Source of the DNA: CAIKKG01 sp037444725
Lineage (GTDB): Bacteria > Patescibacteriota > Minisyncoccia > UBA6257 > GWB1-50-10
Assembly: GCA_037444725.1 (NCBI GenBank)
Contig: JBBILW010000023.1
Span: 1 to 10,022 of the forward strand
Reading direction: 5' to 3'
DNA: 10,022 bases
Shown here: positions 1-5,979 of the stretch, piece by piece
How the letters are laid out: every line of letters starts with the position of its first letter
How positions within the stretch are numbered: position 1 is the first letter of the stretch
Translations under genes and position numbers: made by a program
The notes under the pieces: model-generated
Database searches by the model: none
Told to the model about the DNA's origin: nothing
The model's input: the letters and a program-made list of their open reading frames with translations, nothing else

Positions 1-942
1 GAGCTCAACGCTCTCGAACTTTCTTCCGAGACTTTCGGTAATAAGCTGCGCACCCGTCACTATCGCAATATCCTGAAGCATCTCCTTCTTCCTGTCGCCG
101 TAGCCCGGGGCTTTTACGCCAAGCACCGTAAAGATGCCGCGGATTTTATTGAGAATGAGCGTAGCAAGCGCCTCGCCGTCAATTTCTTCCGCAATAATCA
201 CGAGCTCCTTCTTGCCGCTCGCAACAATCTTCTCGAGTATCGGCAAAATCTCTTGAATCGATGAAATTTTCTTATCAGTTACGAGTACGTACGGTTCGCT
301 AAGAGACACCTCCATGCGCTCCTGATTCGTTACCAAATACGGAGAGATGTAGCCATTATCAAACTGCATACCCTCGACGAGCTCGTACGAATTGCCGACG
401 GTATTTGAATCATCCACCGTAACCACGCCTTCGCGGCCAACTTTTGCCATCACTTCGGCAATGAGTGCGCCAATCTGCTTGTCCTTTGCGGAAAGCGTCG
501 CAACTTCCTGGATCTTCTTGTTGTCGTTGATTTCTTCTTTTTGTGATTCAAGCGCCTTGATAACCGCCTCGCTGCCTTTCTTCAACTCCTCCGCCAAATG
601 AATAACATTAAAACCTTTCTCGCGGATTGCCTTCTCACCCTCCTCAATCATCGCGTGCGAGAGCACCACTGATGTAGTCGTTCCATCGCCAACGTTATCG
701 TTCGTTTTGTCTGCCGCCTGCTTAATAAATTCCGCACCAAGATTTTCGTACTTATCTTCGAGCTCGATCTCTTTAGCAACGGTGACGCCGTCAAAAGTGA
801 CCTGGGGCGCTCCGTAACCCTTTTCGATTACCACCGCGCGTCCGCGCGGACCAAGCGTCATACGGACCGCTGCCGCGAGCTTGTCGATACCCTTCTTCAT
901 CGCAACCCGTGCATCCTCGTTAAATAAAATCTGTTTTGCCAT
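1..942 (-). CDS. groEL: GroEL (Hsp60) chaperonin, N-terminal 314 residues; 3' end outside window
   Basis: This is the large subunit of the cytoplasmic GroEL/GroES folding chamber, which encloses and refolds client proteins using ATP. The frame is open from the ATG at 940-942 to the window edge, giving 314 of the usual roughly 540 residues. Visible family landmarks are the start MAKQILFNEDAR, TLGPRGR at 30-36, the nucleotide-pocket segment TFDGVTVAKEI near 49-59 with Asp51, GDGTTT at 85-90, EGMQFDNGYISPY near 190-202, and VKAPGYGDRRK near 276-286. These run colinear with E. coli GroEL through the equatorial, intermediate and apical domains. The second catalytic aspartate (Asp398 in E. coli) lies beyond the window. 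The gene follows groES by 88 bp on the same strand and is probably co-transcribed. No Shine-Dalgarno is seen; the upstream sequence is AT-rich and contains one arm of the heptad repeat. Confidence 0.97.
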   Translation of the reverse strand, partial: MAKQILFNEDARVAMKKGIDKLAAAVRMTLGPRGRAVVIEKGYGAPQVTFDGVTVAKEIELEDKYENLGAEFIKQAADKTNDNVGDGTTTSVVLSHAMIEEGEKAIREKGFNVIHLAEELKKGSEAVIKALESQKEEINDNKKIQEVATLSAKDKQIGALIAEVMAKVGREGVVTVDDSNTVGNSYELVEGMQFDNGYISPYLVTNQERMEVSLSEPYVLVTDKKISSIQEILPILEKIVASGKKELVIIAEEIDGEALATLILNKIRGIFTVLGVKAPGYGDRKKEMLQDIAIVTGAQLITESLGRKFESVEL

Positions 943-948
943 AAAATT

Positions 949-1036
949 ATGTAACTTATAACTGATAACTCACAACAAGAAACTCAGAAATGTGTGTGGT
1001 GGTGGGTTATAAGTTATTTGTTATTGGTTATTAGTT
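949..1036. repeat. Inverted array of 7-bp GTTATNN repeats between groES and groEL
   Basis: The right half (1006-1036) reads on the plus strand as consecutive heptads GTTATAA, GTTATTT, GTTATTG, GTTATTA, then GTTG. The left half (949-976) reads on the minus strand as GTTGTGA, GTTATCA, GTTATAA, GTTACAT. The halves face each other across a 29-nt spacer (977-1005). They share a perfect 11-bp inverted repeat, taacttataac (952-962) with gttataagtta (1006-1016). In the groESL mRNA this could form a hairpin whose 3' arm ends 9 nt before the groEL start codon. The right array runs into the groES stop codon (1031-1033) and last codon. The function is unknown: the array could set the groES:groEL ratio, protect mRNA ends, or be a neutral expanded microsatellite. 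Confidence 0.8.
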
Positions 1037-1336
1037 GTCTTGGATTATCGCTAAAATATCATCCTCTTCGACCAACACAAACTTTTTCCCCGCCTCTTCG
1101 AACTTGCTGTCGTCGTTCCAAGGCTCCTTAAAGAGAACTTTGTCGCCTGTTTTTACCGACATCTTCAAGCGCTCTCCCTTTTCCGTCTGTTTGCCTGGAC
1201 CCACAGAAACAACTACGCCCCTGCTCTGCTTCTTTTTTTCTGCGGAATCAGGAAGCACGATTCCCGATTTTGTTGCCTTTACCTCTTCCTCAACCACTTC
1301 AATAAGCACCCGATTCGATAATGGTGTTAATTTCAT
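1031..1336 (-). CDS. groES: GroES (Hsp10) co-chaperonin
   Basis: This is the heptameric lid that caps the GroEL ring. At 101 residues it is close to the usual 95-100. The start MKLTPLSNRVLIEVVEEE matches the first strands of the GroES beta-barrel. The mobile loop that binds GroEL is visible near 17-35, with the hydrophobic IVL contact at 26-28. Next come the SRGVVVSVGPGK strand-turn, GDKVLFKEPWNDD (in place of the common GDKVLFSKYAG type) and the final VLVEEDDILAII strand. It is the first gene of the groES-groEL operon, reading toward groEL. The predicted mRNA leader is about 57 nt and carries the CIRCE operator. The nearest purine run, AAAAGGG, ends 13 nt before the ATG, too far for a standard ribosome-binding site. 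The stop codon lies inside the heptad repeat array. Confidence 0.96.
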   Translation of the reverse strand: MKLTPLSNRVLIEVVEEEVKATKSGIVLPDSAEKKKQSRGVVVSVGPGKQTEKGERLKMSVKTGDKVLFKEPWNDDSKFEEAGKKFVLVEEDDILAIIQDN

Positions 1337-1361
1337 AATGTATTTTTGACCCTTTTAATGA

Positions 1362-1388
1362 TTAGCAATAGCGACTCCGCACTGCTAA
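1362..1388 (-). promoter_or_regulatory. Divergent CIRCE element (HrcA operator) of groESL
   Basis: The sequence TTAGCAATA-N9-CACTGCTAA has the exact 27-bp architecture of CIRCE (consensus TTAGCACTC-N9-GAGTGCTAA). The outer TTAGCA/TGCTAA arms are intact and extend to a 7-bp perfect inverted repeat, ATTAGCA/TGCTAAT (1361-1367 and 1383-1389). The inner three bases of each half have diverged. It lies just downstream of the predicted groESL transcription start and 25 bp before the groES ATG, the usual place for HrcA repression of groE operons. HrcA itself is not in the window, so the regulator is inferred. Confidence 0.8.
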
Positions 1389-1399
1389 TTTGTGACTTA

Positions 1400-1427
1400 A
1401 GTATATTCGCATGAAGACGCGTGTCAA
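1400..1427 (-). promoter_or_regulatory. Sigma70-type promoter of groES-groEL
   Basis: On the minus strand a perfect -35 TTGACA (1422-1427) is followed by a 16-bp spacer and a -10 TATACT (1400-1405). Transcription should start near 1393, immediately upstream of the CIRCE arms. The -35 lies just inside the longest possible reading frame of the divergent rel gene (ATG at 1411), which helps argue that rel starts later. The plus strand of the -10 region also reads TATATT (1402-1407), a possible back-to-back -10 for rel, but no convincing -35 accompanies it. Confidence 0.75.
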
Positions 1428-1482
1428 CGCCGTCGCATTGAAGCGCGGCATACGACGGAGTATCATAAAAAAACCCAACAAA

Positions 1483-3192
1483 ATGGCATCATTGCTCGAA
1501 AAATACGGCGGAAAAAGCGTAGTGCTAAAAGCCTATGAGTTCGCAAAGAAGGCGCATAATGAAGCCTTGCGCGAGTCCGGAGACCCGTATTTTTCACACT
1601 GCGAAGAAGTGGCAAACACCGTCGCCGACTGGCACCTTGATGAGGCATCGGTTTCAGCCGCCCTCCTCCACGACGTCATTGAAGACACCTCCTTTACGCG
1701 CGCAGACCTCGAAAAAGAATTCGGGCAGGAAATCGCTTTCCTCGTAGACGGACTCACGAAGCTCAAGGCACTTGAATACCCCGACGACACAAAGAGCGCC
1801 GAAGTGGAAAATCTGCGCAAATTTGTCATTTCATTCACGCGCGACCTCCGCGTCGTCATCATTAAGCTCGCTGACCGGCTGCACAATATGCGCACCTTGA
1901 AGCACCTGAACAAAGAGAGACGCGAACGCATCGCGTGGGAAACCGCAGAAATTTACGCGCCGCTCGCCTACCGCCTCGGTATGCAGAAATTATCGGGAGA
2001 ACTTGAGGACCTCGCGTTCCCTTATGTACACCCCGACGAGTACAAATGGCTCGTGGAAACTGTGGAGAGTTCTTACAAGGACCGCATAAAGTATGTGAAA
2101 AAGGTGGAACCGATACTTCTTCGCGCGCTTGGTGAGCACAATATCAGGCCGCTCAAAGTGGACTCCCGCGCAAAGCGATACTTCAGTCTTTACAAGAAGC
2201 TGCGCCGGTACGACATGAATCTTGATAAGATTTATGACCTCATTGCTATCCGCATCATCGTAAAAACTCCGGAAGAGTGTTATGCGGCGCTCGGCGTAGT
2301 GCACCAGCTCTGGCAGCCGTTACCCGGGAAATTCAAAGACTATATCGCCCGTCCGAAACCGAACGGCTACCGCAGCATACACACCACGGTCTTTTGCGTT
2401 GATAACTTCGTAATTGAAATTCAGATTCGCACTGAGGAGATGCACGAGGAGGCCGAAATGGGTATCGCTGCGCACTGGGCCTATCAGCAGGCGCGCAACA
2501 AAAAGGGGTATACAGGGCGCAGCTGGAGCGGCATTAAGAATAATGCCGATCTCCTTTGGGTAGAGCAGCTCCGCAACTGGCAGGAAAACTTCACCGACCA
2601 AGAAAAGTTCATTCAATCGTTGAAAGTCGATTTCTTCAAAGAACGCATCTTCGTAGTTACTCCTGACAACGACGTAATCGACTTGCCGCGCGGCGCGACT
2701 CCTGTCGATTTTGCGTACCGCATTCATTCCGATATCGGCGATCAGTGCGTGGGCGCAAAAGTGAATGCAAAAATCGTATCTCTGGACCATGAACTCAATT
2801 CGGGCGATGTGGTGGAAATCGTAACTCACAAAGGCAAAAAACCGACTGAGGACTGGCTCCGTTTCGTAAAGACCGAACAGGCAAAGAATAAGATTAAGAA
2901 CGCGATGCGCTCAAAAACACTGAAGCTCATCGCAAAAGGAGGGCCGACGCATACTGAATTTAAAATAATCGGTCGTGCGCGCGAAGGCTACCTCAAGGAT
3001 ATTGCGGGCGTGTTTGCGGACGTCAAAATCACCATCATGTCCCTTCAAGGCCATACCGATCAGAGAAAAACATTTACGACCGCGCTTGTGCGCTGCGATG
3101 CGCTTCCCGAATCGAAGATTGCAAAATTAATGGTGCGCCTCAAAAAAATACAGGGCACCAGTGAGGTGACCCATAAATTCGGGAAGGATTAA
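1483..3192 (+). CDS. rel: Bifunctional (p)ppGpp synthetase/hydrolase, RelA/SpoT family, shortened C-terminus
   Basis: Makes and degrades the stringent-response alarmone (p)ppGpp in the cytoplasm. Residues are numbered from the longer possible start at 1411 (593 aa). The HD hydrolase core is intact: His63, His87-Asp88, Glu91-Asp92 (LLHDVIEDT) and Asp155/Asn159 (DRLHNM). The synthetase domain shows YDLIAIRIIV (Asp276), KFKDYIARPKPNGYRSIHTT (307-326) and EIQIRT (Glu336). The basic KFKD resembles the RxKD of bifunctional Rel rather than the acidic motif of RelA. A TGS domain spans about 411-473 and an ACT-like domain about 515-590. The family is usually 700-750 aa; the helical and Cys-rich zinc-finger segments between TGS and ACT are nearly absent. 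The start at 1483 (MASLLEKYGG) is preferred because the groESL -35 occupies 1422-1427 and the extra 24 residues are only a basic, family-unlike stretch. A start at 1411 remains possible. The stop overlaps that of parB. Confidence 0.95.
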   Translation: MASLLEKYGGKSVVLKAYEFAKKAHNEALRESGDPYFSHCEEVANTVADWHLDEASVSAALLHDVIEDTSFTRADLEKEFGQEIAFLVDGLTKLKALEYPDDTKSAEVENLRKFVISFTRDLRVVIIKLADRLHNMRTLKHLNKERRERIAWETAEIYAPLAYRLGMQKLSGELEDLAFPYVHPDEYKWLVETVESSYKDRIKYVKKVEPILLRALGEHNIRPLKVDSRAKRYFSLYKKLRRYDMNLDKIYDLIAIRIIVKTPEECYAALGVVHQLWQPLPGKFKDYIARPKPNGYRSIHTTVFCVDNFVIEIQIRTEEMHEEAEMGIAAHWAYQQARNKKGYTGRSWSGIKNNADLLWVEQLRNWQENFTDQEKFIQSLKVDFFKERIFVVTPDNDVIDLPRGATPVDFAYRIHSDIGDQCVGAKVNAKIVSLDHELNSGDVVEIVTHKGKKPTEDWLRFVKTEQAKNKIKNAMRSKTLKLIAKGGPTHTEFKIIGRAREGYLKDIAGVFADVKITIMSLQGHTDQRKTFTTALVRCDALPESKIAKLMVRLKKIQGTSEVTHKFGKD

Positions 3193-4205
3193 GGCTGTCC
3201 CCCTATCAGTCTCTCGAGAATTCCTTGCAGTTCCTCGTTCGAATAATATTGGATATTAATCATACCGCCGCCGCCTTGGCGCTTAATCTTGACCGGTGCT
3301 CCTATTTTCTCCTCGAGCTGACCCTCCCAATATTTCTGCTGAGGGTCCTGCGCAGCGCTCAAAAGCTCTTTTGCACCGCGTACCACCGGCTTTTTGTTGA
3401 GCATCGCCTCGAACATGCGTATTTGTTCCGAGGGGTCATGCACCGCAAGCAATGCACGTCCTTGCGACTCGGAAAGTTTGCCCTGCGCTAACGCATCCTG
3501 TATCTGCGAAGGGAGGTTTAGGAGGCGCATTGAGTTCGCCACCACCTCGCGGCTCTTCCCCAAACGGACTGCAATTTCGCGCTGAGTAAGGCCGAATTCG
3601 TCCTGAAGACGCGAGTATGCGCGTGCGGACTCGAGCGGATTCAAATTGCTGCGCTGAATGTTTTCAAGCAACGCGAGCTCAAGCTTCGCACGGCTCGTAT
3701 CCACTTTCTTTACGATAACGGGGATGCGTTCAAGACGCGCGAGCTTCGAAGCGCGCCATCTGCGCTCGCCGGCAATGATGTGATATTCAACCTCTGCACC
3801 CGATTCCGCCTCCCGTAATACTTTTGAAACGATGATGGGCTGCAACACGCCGAATTCCCTGATGGACTGCGCGAGTTCTTCAAGCGCTTGCGCATCGAAC
3901 TCTCGGCGCGGCTGGTAGGGATTTGGCGCAATCTTATCAAGCTCGATGTGAAACACCGACTGCTGCGGTTCGGGTTCCGGACGCATAGGTCGCGCGGCCT
4001 CACGCTGAACGGGCTGTTCATTCAAATGTGAAAAATGAATAGAAGCCTCTTCACGCTGTACGGGTTGAAATTGAGGGGGCGGAACCGCGCGCGGCGCGGC
4101 GGGAATGTGCGGATTCTGCGGCGCTCCATGCGGATTATGAGGCGCGCCATGGGGCTGGCCTCCTTTTGCATTCGGTATTAATGATTCAAGTCCGCGTCCC
4201 AACAT
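3189..4205 (-). CDS. parB: ParB/Spo0J chromosome-partitioning CTPase
   Basis: Binds centromere-like parS DNA, loads as a CTP-dependent clamp and works with ParA to segregate the chromosome origin. The 338 residues begin with LGRGLESLI, the classic N-terminal ParA-contacting peptide, which supports this start. Residues 12-83 form a Pro/His/Gln/Glu-rich linker containing PHGAPHN and PHGAPQN (18-31) and a repeated PVQRE(E/A)A (48-54, 65-71). The CTP-binding ParB domain follows, with NPYQPR (95-100), ALEELAQSIREFGVLQPI and GERRWRA (146-152). ENIQR (181-185) leads into the helix-turn-helix region LTQREIAVRLGKSREVV (206-222). A short C-terminal dimerisation segment ends near 335. It is convergent with rel, the stop codons overlapping in TTAA (3189-3192), with no terminator between them. 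It lies downstream of parA but 349 bp away, an unusually wide gap for parAB. Confidence 0.96.
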   Translation of the reverse strand: MLGRGLESLIPNAKGGQPHGAPHNPHGAPQNPHIPAAPRAVPPPQFQPVQREEASIHFSHLNEQPVQREAARPMRPEPEPQQSVFHIELDKIAPNPYQPRREFDAQALEELAQSIREFGVLQPIIVSKVLREAESGAEVEYHIIAGERRWRASKLARLERIPVIVKKVDTSRAKLELALLENIQRSNLNPLESARAYSRLQDEFGLTQREIAVRLGKSREVVANSMRLLNLPSQIQDALAQGKLSESQGRALLAVHDPSEQIRMFEAMLNKKPVVRGAKELLSAAQDPQQKYWEGQLEEKIGAPVKIKRQGGGGMINIQYYSNEELQGILERLIGGQP

Positions 4206-4214
4206 ATTGATTCA

Positions 4215-4220
4215 ATTCTA
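4215..4220 (-). promoter_or_regulatory. Possible -10 element close to the parB start
   Basis: The minus strand reads TAGAAT (5 of 6 to TATAAT), with 9 nt separating it from the parB ATG. No good -35 is visible at 16-18 bp. If used, the parB mRNA would have a leader of only about 2-3 nt. There is no Shine-Dalgarno here (TAGAATTGAATCAAT precedes the ATG), so a near-leaderless message is plausible but unproven. Confidence 0.35.
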
Positions 4221-4249
4221 TTACAAACGCATGAAAAGAAAAAGCGCAC

Positions 4250-4510
4250 ACATATAAAAACTAAAACAGAGGGGTCGAATGGGCCTCTTGGCGGCGGGCG
4301 TACAGAAAAATATATTCGAGTGTAATTAAATAAAGAAAGAACAACTCGAGATCTGATGCCGTGCCTAATACCAAGGGTCCGTCGACTGCCTCTGCCTTAG
4401 AAAAACGTATACGTAGCCCGTAAAACTCGTCATGCCTCATTCCTGATACAGCAGATTCCGGCCGGATATCCGCGATACCGCTCATGAAGCCTGACACGTG
4501 TTACGAACTA
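4250..4510 (-). other. Candidate small transcript in the parA-parB gap: structured RNA or short ORF
   Basis: This is the gene-free stretch between parA and parB (4206-4554). A good minus-strand promoter at 4517-4545 would start a transcript near 4510, and a weak hairpin with a U-rich tail lies at 4253-4288, defining a unit of about 250 nt. Palindromes are dense: ACACGTGT (4494-4501), TCCGGCCGGA (4457-4466), CGGATATCCG (4463-4472), ACGTATACGT (4405-4414), and GTCGAC, CTCGAG and AGATCT between 4345 and 4386. A minus-strand frame spans it (GTG at 4497 or ATG at 4485, stop at 4261; 78 or 74 aa). Its codons (CTA, AGG, CGG, ATA) look unlike neighbouring genes and its product is not recognisable. 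I could not match it to tmRNA, SRP, RNase P or 6S RNA. It may instead be the 5' leader of parB or hold the partition site. Confidence 0.4.
4253..4288 (-). terminator. Weak terminator-like hairpin before parB
   Basis: On the minus strand AGAGG (4284-4288) pairs with CCTCT (4268-4272) around an 11-nt loop, followed by the U-rich GTTTTAGTTTTTATA. The stem has only five pairs, so it is weaker than a typical intrinsic terminator. Its position would end the parA-parB gap transcript about 50 bp before parB. Confidence 0.3.
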
Positions 4511-4516
4511 ATGAAA

Positions 4517-4545
4517 ATAGTATTACCGAGAATCTGGCGTGTCAA
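4517..4545 (-). promoter_or_regulatory. Sigma70-type promoter just downstream of parA
   Basis: On the minus strand a perfect TTGACA (4540-4545) is separated by exactly 17 bp from TACTAT (4517-4522, 4 of 6 to TATAAT). The -35 lies 9 bp beyond the parA stop codon. Transcription would start near 4510 and run through the gap toward parB. It therefore serves either a separate small transcript or parB with a leader of about 300 nt. Confidence 0.55.
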
Positions 4546-4554
4546 TCGGAATTC

Positions 4555-5547
4555 CTATTCCGTATTCCCGTCACCATGAGAGAACAAAATAACGGGCGGA
4601 TATTCTTCGAGCTCTGCGATTTCTTCGATTATTTCGTTGCGCTCAAGCGGAATTTCAATCACAGGAATCGTTCTCCCCGCGGGACGAACCACCTCTTCGA
4701 CATAAACTTCCTCTGGAGCAACTGTCTCAAGAATTGTTTCTGCCCGCCGCGCCTGCGGCGCTGTATGATGTTCCGCTTGTGACACTTCGCTAAACTGAGC
4801 CGCAACCTCACGCGCAAGTCTCTCGTACGCGAGAGCGCCCGAACTCATCGGCGCATGAAGCGCAACGGGTTTTTGGAAGCTCGGCGCCTCGGCAAGGCTT
4901 ACCGAACGCGGAATTTCAACGTCATAGACGTGATGCGGGAATCGTTTGCGCACCTCACGCGCAACCTCGCGCGAAAGTTTTTCGCGTTTATCATACATGG
5001 TGAGCAACGCCCCTCCAATGCGAAGCGGGTGCTGAAGATTGTTTCTAATAAGGTCGATAGTTTGCAAAAGCTGTGAGAGCCCCTCCAAACTGTAATACTC
5101 GCATTGCACCGGAATGATTACCTCCGTAGCGGCAAGGAGACCGTTTACCGTGAGTAAGTTCACGCTCGGTGGCAAATCGATGAGGATAAAATCGTACCAG
5201 GGGCTCACCTGCTCCACGAAGGTTCTCAAATACCACTCGCGTTCAGGGACATTCACAAGCTCAATCAAGGCGCCCGCCAAATCTCCCGACGCCGGCGCAA
5301 CATGAAGTCCGGAAAGGTGCGTCGGTTTGATGGTGCGTTCGGGAGGAAGGCCGGCGAGGAGCGCATGATAAATCGTTTCATCCGCGCTGTGGCGTACGCC
5401 AAGACCCGCCGTGGCATTGAACTGCGGATCAAAATCGATGAGCAGCGTGCGCTGTCCGCTCATCGCTAAATACGCCGCTAAATTCATCGCGGTCGTCGTT
5501 TTCCCCACTCCGCCCTTCTGATTACAAATGGCGATTACTCGCGTCAT
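4555..5547 (-). CDS. parA: ParA/Soj chromosome-partitioning ATPase with acidic C-terminal extension
   Basis: A deviant-Walker ATPase that binds DNA nonspecifically in its ATP dimer form and moves ParB-parS complexes. The start MTRVIAICNQKGGVGKTT is typical of the family: KGGVGKTT at 11-18 carries signature Lys11 and P-loop Lys16. LLIDFDPQ (35-42, Asp40) is the A' motif; the usual DPQGNATSG appears here as DPQFNATAG. LIDLPPS (122-128, Asp124) is Walker B. The P(V)QCEYYSLEGLSQL and VEIPRSVSLAEAPS segments are also family hallmarks. The catalytic body ends near residue 255, the normal family length. About 75 further residues, 256-330, are rich in Glu and lacking in family motifs (for example EVYVEEVV, NEIIEEIAELEEYPPV), an unusual tail. 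The gene diverges from tRNA-Leu. GGAG occurs 11 nt before the ATG, a marginal ribosome-binding site. Confidence 0.96.
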   Translation of the reverse strand: MTRVIAICNQKGGVGKTTTAMNLAAYLAMSGQRTLLIDFDPQFNATAGLGVRHSADETIYHALLAGLPPERTIKPTHLSGLHVAPASGDLAGALIELVNVPEREWYLRTFVEQVSPWYDFILIDLPPSVNLLTVNGLLAATEVIIPVQCEYYSLEGLSQLLQTIDLIRNNLQHPLRIGGALLTMYDKREKLSREVAREVRKRFPHHVYDVEIPRSVSLAEAPSFQKPVALHAPMSSGALAYERLAREVAAQFSEVSQAEHHTAPQARRAETILETVAPEEVYVEEVVRPAGRTIPVIEIPLERNEIIEEIAELEEYPPVILFSHGDGNTE

Positions 5548-5567
5548 AGAACTGTATGCTCCACTTT

Positions 5568-5596
5568 ACTCTAACTTATTTTTGTGGCATCCTCAA
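5568..5596 (-). promoter_or_regulatory. Candidate parA promoter
   Basis: The minus strand reads TTGAGG (5591-5596), a 17-bp spacer, then TAGAGT (5568-5573); each hexamer matches its consensus at 4 of 6. The start would be near 5561, about 14 nt before the parA ATG. I see no equally good plus-strand promoter for tRNA-Leu in the same 59-bp divergent region. Confidence 0.4.
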
Positions 5597-5606
5597 TACA
5601 AGTTTT

Positions 5607-5693
5607 GCCGAGGTGGCGGAACTGGCAGACGCACAGGACTCAAAATCCTGCGATCGCAAGGTCATGCGGGTTCAATTCCCGCCCTCGGCACCA
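5607..5693 (+). tRNA. tRNA-Leu, anticodon CAA
   Basis: An 87-nt type II tRNA with an encoded CCA end. The acceptor stem GCCGAGG (5607-5613) pairs fully with CCTCGGC (5683-5689), with discriminator A5690 as expected for leucine, then CCA 5691-5693. The D arm begins GCG and closes CGC (5616-5618 and 5630-5632), with GG in the loop. The anticodon stem CAGGA/TCCTG (5634-5638 and 5646-5650) carries loop CTCAAAA, placing CAA at 5641-5643, which reads UUG. The long variable arm contains GATC-GCAA-GGTC, a 4-bp stem, as in tRNA-Leu. The T arm is GCGGG-TTCAATT-CCCGC (5666-5682). The 86-aa gene follows after only 25 bp without a terminator. Confidence 0.97.
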
Positions 5694-5718
5694 GAAGTAA
5701 ACAGACATTACACGACCC

Positions 5719-5979
5719 ATGTTCGACCCGCTTTCATTTTTCAAGAATCAGCCTGCGAAAGAAACCGCAAAAATGCTCAAAGAGTTTCTCGTAAAAATCG
5801 AGAAGCTTGAAGAGCGTGAAAAGCAGATGGTGGCAAAAATGATACGCTCGAAAGTGAAGGGCAAACTTGCGCCCCACGAAATCGAGCACGCATTCAAGGA
5901 ATTGGAGGTGCACCTCATTAACGAAATGAGCTCAGAAGAGCTCGCCGCCGTCCGCAAAGTGTTTCTTTCGTTTTTCTAA
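5719..5979 (+). CDS. Uncharacterised 86-aa helical protein
   Basis: Not recognised. The product (MFDPLSFFKNQPAKE...) is charged and almost wholly predicted helical. The middle stretch, about residues 17-50, is dense in Lys and Glu with heptad-like hydrophobic spacing (LVKIEKLEEREKQMV), and a second helix runs from about 52 to the end. It has no cysteine, signal peptide or membrane segment, so a small cytoplasmic coiled-coil or adaptor protein is the safest description. It probably shares a transcript with tRNA-Leu, 25 bp upstream. It is convergent with the 633-aa gene and the two stop codons overlap within CTAA (5976-5979). No Shine-Dalgarno precedes the ATG (CATTACACGACCC). I call it a gene because it fills the gap cleanly from tRNA to its neighbour's stop codon and has gene-like composition. 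Confidence 0.7.
   Translation: MFDPLSFFKNQPAKETAKMLKEFLVKIEKLEEREKQMVAKMIRSKVKGKLAPHEIEHAFKELEVHLINEMSSEELAAVRKVFLSFF

Noticed and set aside
392..601. 69-aa plus-strand frame
   Set aside because: Antisense shadow of groEL.
2320..2829. 169-aa minus-strand frame
   Set aside because: It lies wholly inside rel in antisense; the rel frame carries all the synthetase motifs and this one has no family features.
3943..3956. GTGAAACA half of a parS site inside parB
   Set aside because: Only one half matches; the whole 16-mer agrees at about 11 of 16 bases and the sequence is explained by the FHIEL codons.
4268..4290. GGTCGAAT resembling a tRNA T-loop, raising tmRNA or tRNA in the parA-parB gap
   Set aside because: No acceptor stem, anticodon arm or CCA end can be built around it, and no tmRNA tag frame was found.
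4498..4782. 94-aa plus-strand frame at the end of parA
   Set aside because: Mostly antisense to parA; composition follows the parA complement and its start coincides with the palindromic gap.
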